Source: Delphinapterus leucas
Lineage: Eukaryota > Chordata > Mammalia > Artiodactyla > Monodontidae
DNA: 64,000 nt
Assembly (NCBI RefSeq): GCF_002288925.2
Contig: NW_022098037.1
Location: forward strand, 431,247 to 495,246
Direction: 5' to 3'
Part shown: in pieces, positions 60,497 through 64,000 of the stretch
How the letters are laid out: the number at the start of each line of letters is the position of its first letter
How positions within the stretch are numbered: the first letter of the stretch is position 1
Made by a program: the position numbers and the translations under genes
The notes under the pieces: generated by a model
Told to the model about the DNA's origin: nothing
Seen by the model: the letters and a program-made list of their open reading frames with translations, nothing else
Databases searched by the model: none

Positions 60497-62379
60497 AACA
60501 ATAAAATGTTTATATTCATGGATAGGAAGACTAAATATGGCCAAGATGTCAGTTCTTCCCAACTTGATAGATGAATTCTATACCATCCCAACAAGTTATC
60601 ATGTGGATATCAAGAAACTGATTCTAATATTTATATGGAAAGGCAAAAGATCCAGAATAGCCAACATAGTATTAAAGAAGAACAAAGTTAGAGAACTGAC
60701 ACTACCCAACTTCAAGACTTACTATATAAGCAACAATAATGAAGACAATATATCAGCCAAAGAATAGGCAAATGGATCAATGGAAAAGAACAGGGAGTCC
60801 AGAAACAGACTAAATTATAGTCAACTGATCTTTGACAAAAGAGCACATGCAAAAATAACACACATAAATAAAACGTGGATCTAGGCACAGACTTTACACC
60901 CTTCACATAATTAGCTCAAATGGACTACACACCTCAATGTAAAATGCAAAACTATCAAATTCTGAGAACATAGGAGAAAATCTACATGACCTTAAGTATA
61001 GCAATGACTTTTTAGATACAACACCATAGGCAAGATTCATGAAAAAATATTGACAAGTTAGACTTCACTAAAATTAAAAATTTCTACTCTACAAAAGACA
61101 CTGTCAAGAGAATAAGAAGAGAAGCCACAGACTGGGAGAAGATATTTCCAAAAGATATATCTGATAAAGGAGTGTTATCCAAAATATACAAAGAACTCAA
61201 ACTTAACAATAAGAAAACAACTGGATTAAAAAATGAGCCAAACATCTCACCAAAGAAAATATACGAAGGCAAATAAGCACATGAAAAGATACTGCACATC
61301 ACATGTCATCAGTGAATTGCAAATTAAAGCAACAATGAGATACCACCACGCACCTATTAGAATGAACTAAACCCAAACACTGACAACGCCAAATGCTAGT
61401 GAGGATGTGGAGCAACAGAAACCCTAATTCATTATTCTTACCATACAATCCAGCAACTGCACTCCTTGGTATTTACCCAAATGAGTTGAAAACTTACATC
61501 CAACAAAAACTGGCACACAGATGTTTATAGCAGCTTTATTCATAATTACCAAACCTTGAAAGCAACCAAGGTGTCCTTCAGTAAGTGAATGGATAAACTG
61601 TGGTATATCCAGACAATGGAATATCATCCAGCCTTAAAAAGAAATGAGCCATGAAAAGATATGGAGGAATCTTAAATGCATGTTACTAAGTGAAAGAAGC
61701 CCATCTAAAAAAGGATACATATTGTAGGATTCCCATATATTCTGGACATGACCAAACTATGGAGACATTAAAAAGATCACTGGTTGCCAAGGGTTAGGGG
61801 AAAAAAAGGGATGAATAGGCAGAGCAGAAAGGATTTTTAAAGCAGTGAAACTATTCTGTATGATACTATAATTATAGAATACATGCCAATATACATTTGT
61901 TAAAACCCACAGAATGTACAACACCAAGAGTGAACCGTAATGTAAACTGTGGACTATGGGTAATAATGACATGTCAATGTACCACTCGGCTGTGGGATGT
62001 TAATAGTGCAGGAAGCTGTGCATGCAGGGGCAAGTAGTGGGTACATTGGAACCCTCTGTACTTTCTGTTTGATTCTGATATAAATCTAAAACAGCTCTAT
62101 AAAAGGAATGAAGGAAGGGAGGGAGGGAGAAAAGAATACATAACAGAAACCATGCATGGCCTGAAGAGCCTACAATATGTGACTCTTCATAATAAAAGCT
62201 TGCGAACCTTTCTCTAGGATAACCATTAAAGAATGCTAAAAGGGTGGAAAAATTAAAATTACTCAAATACTCTAAAAAAGGGTTTCTCAACATAGAAGAG
62301 AAGTTTGGAAGGAAAAACATAACAAAAACATATGACTTTTTTATAAGACAATTGTAAAACATAAGGGCACAGAAAGGTT

Positions 62380-63005
62380 GAGATAAAAAGAAGATAATAC
62401 AAACATCAATCAAAAGACATGGTGGAACTATATTAATGTCAAATAAAGTTGATTTTAAGGCAAAATATACTACTAAAGATGAAGGAGACATTAATAATGA
62501 TAAAAGGTTAAGTACACCAAAAAGATGTGACAATTTTAATTTATATACAGTAAATGAAGAGGTCAGAACTACAAGGAAAAAGAGACAAATTCACACTCTT
62601 AGGGGGAGAATTTAACCACTATTCTTGGTAACCAATAGAACAAGCAGAAAAAAATAGTAAGAATACAGACAATTTAAACAACACAATTAATCAACCTGAC
62701 CTACTGACATATATAGAAATCTGTATCCCATAACTATAGAATACACGTTCCTTGTAAGCATACACATAACATTCAGAAATGACCACATGCTGGGTCTTAA
62801 AAATATCTCACATTTTTTAAAAAAGCAAACTTATACAGAATATGTTTTCTGACTACAGTGCAATTAAACTAGAACTCAATACAAAAAGATAACTGGGAAA
62901 ATTATATATGCTTAGAAAGAATACATTTCTAAATAACTTATAAACCAAAGAAAAGGTCACAATAAAAATTAGAAAATATCTAGAACTAAAGAAAACAGAT
63001 TTAAA
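62380..63005 (+). repeat. Old L1 ORF2 fragment
   Basis: 'gttgattttaaggcaaaata', 'tgctgggtcttaaaaatatc' and 'gactacagtgcaattaaact' are endonuclease-region ORF2 stretches, heavily mutated. 62136-62379 includes a short GGGA-rich run and an hAT-like scrap. Confidence 0.6.
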
Positions 63006-63014
63006 CTTGAGGGA

Positions 63015-64000
63015 TAAAGACATCTGCTTCCAGGAAGATGGAGCAGGTGTACATTTCCCTAATCCCACTAATACAACTAAAAGTCCCAAATAGTATATAT
63101 ATGACATACATAACATGACTCTGAAAAACGGAGACTAGAAGGCAGACCAGCCAAGGACCCCGGGACATAAGAACCAACACAATGGCGTGCTCCCTGGGTT
63201 TTCTTTTTCCCTCATTTATGCCCAACTTGGAACTGAAGAAACTGGCAGTGGGTTCACATACACCCCCCCCCAAAAAAAACCCCTGTTTCTCTAGCCAAAG
63301 TAACAAGAAAGGGGAAGCCCAGCAAGACAAAAAATTTTTAGACAGTAACAACTTACCACAGGCAAATACAACAGAAAAAGTTGTGGTTCCACCCCCATCC
63401 ACGCAAGCAAAGGCCAAGTGGAGAGGCCAGGTTGTAATGAGTTACCCCAATACCCTACCTGGATAATCTACAAGCAGTAGGAAGTTGGGACTTTCATCTC
63501 TGCTGAGAAGTAATAAAGCCCCATGCTCCTGCAATGTTAGTGGAGACCACATGGGTCACCTGAACTTTCACCCCACCAACAGTAATAAGAATTAGCACAT
63601 TCCTCAATCTGCTGAACTGCTGTCAGAGAAGGTCTAGTGGAGAGTAAGGGCTGGCACTACCACTCAGTAATAACAAGGCTACCCTTTCTACGGTGTCAGT
63701 AGAGACCACATGCGAAGCAAGAAGTCCTCGCCACCCAACAACAAAATGATGATCTTCCATAACTCGGGTGTCAACAGAGGCCAAATGGGAAAACTAGACT
63801 TTTACCCTCATCTGGCAAAAATGAGGTAGCATTTCCCCCCTTTTCCCCCACCAGAGAGGTGTCACGAAAAGCCAGCTAAAACAGGTTTAAATAGGATCCA
63901 AAGTCTCATAACATAAAACCCCAAAGGTCCAGGTTTCAATAGAAAATCACTGGTCATACCAAGAATGAGGAAGATCTCAAATTAAATGCAAAAAGACAAC
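63015..64000 (+). repeat. Old L1 5' region, running off the window
   Basis: 'gaagatggagcaggtgtaca', 'gaaggcagaccagccaagga', 'gctccctgggttttcttttt' and the end 'aagatctcaaattaaatgca' resemble the 5' UTR and ORF1 start of old L1 classes. No long frame remains. Confidence 0.5.

Larger units (their letters stand above)
53460..62135 (+). mobile_element. Old L1 (ORF2 to 3' end), split by a SINE and a younger antisense L1
   Basis: Old L1 sequence runs 53460-53980 ('caaggaggatttattccagg', 'atagatgcagaaaaagcatc'), 54341-54566, and resumes at 60497 ('atattcatggataggaagac'), ending about 62135 after '3' end' sequence ('gtactttctgtttgattctg'). Joining across 54566/60506 gives continuous L1 sequence. The frame is lost. 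Confidence 0.85.

Overview
This window is nuclear DNA from a cetacean. It is AT-rich and full of interspersed repeats. At least 17 copies of tRNA-derived CHR-type SINEs (head 'ggcttccctggtggcgcagtgg', A-rich tail) are present; these are the dominant SINEs of whales, dolphins and their cetartiodactyl relatives. Two near-full-length, decayed L1 elements and older L1, L2, MIR, MaLR-LTR and Tigger-like relics make up much of the rest. There are no bacterial or viral genes, rRNA genes, tRNA genes or CRISPR arrays.

The only protein-coding gene I can support is CEP83 (CCDC41), on the minus strand. CEP83 is a coiled-coil protein of the mother-centriole distal appendage needed for primary cilium assembly. 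I recognise ten coding exons with usable splice sites and an unbroken frame. From the start codon they are 47395-47567, 46812-46962, 31049-31141, 29049-29180, 18588-18797 (cut by an assembly gap), 15782-15913, 8940-9054, 7532-7676, 7269-7418 and 1246-1321. Together they give 459 visible codons. About 14 more are expected inside the 100-N gap at 18488-18587. The C-terminal third of the protein (about 228 residues, judged from the human protein remembered as 701 aa) lies beyond the left end. A 5' noncoding stretch reaches a probable acceptor at 47667/47668. No CpG-rich promoter is visible, so the promoter probably lies to the right of the window.

Layout. 1-7.7 kb: exons 10 to 8 around a decayed L1 carrying a MaLR LTR, a long SINE and a facing SINE pair. 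7.7-18.8 kb: exons 7 to 5 with SINEs, L2, a SINE split by a retrocopied mRNA tail, an ERV-like LTR and the gap. 18.8-31.1 kb: introns 4 and 3 with exons 4 and 3, MIRs, a Tigger-like palindrome, an antisense old L1 and a second small retrocopy. 31.1-46.8 kb: intron 2, dominated by a 10-kb stack of L1s, including a 5.9-kb L1 inside an older L1. 46.8-47.7 kb: exons 2 and 1. 47.7-64 kb: no recognised exon; SINEs, L2 and an old L1 split by a 5.9-kb antisense L1.

I did not find a new biological system. The points most worth a second look are a gallery of very small target-primed insertions with clean target-site duplications (including one that is only A20), the L1 insertion at 54.6-60.5 kb that may carry a 5' transduction, and the gap that removes part of a CEP83 exon.
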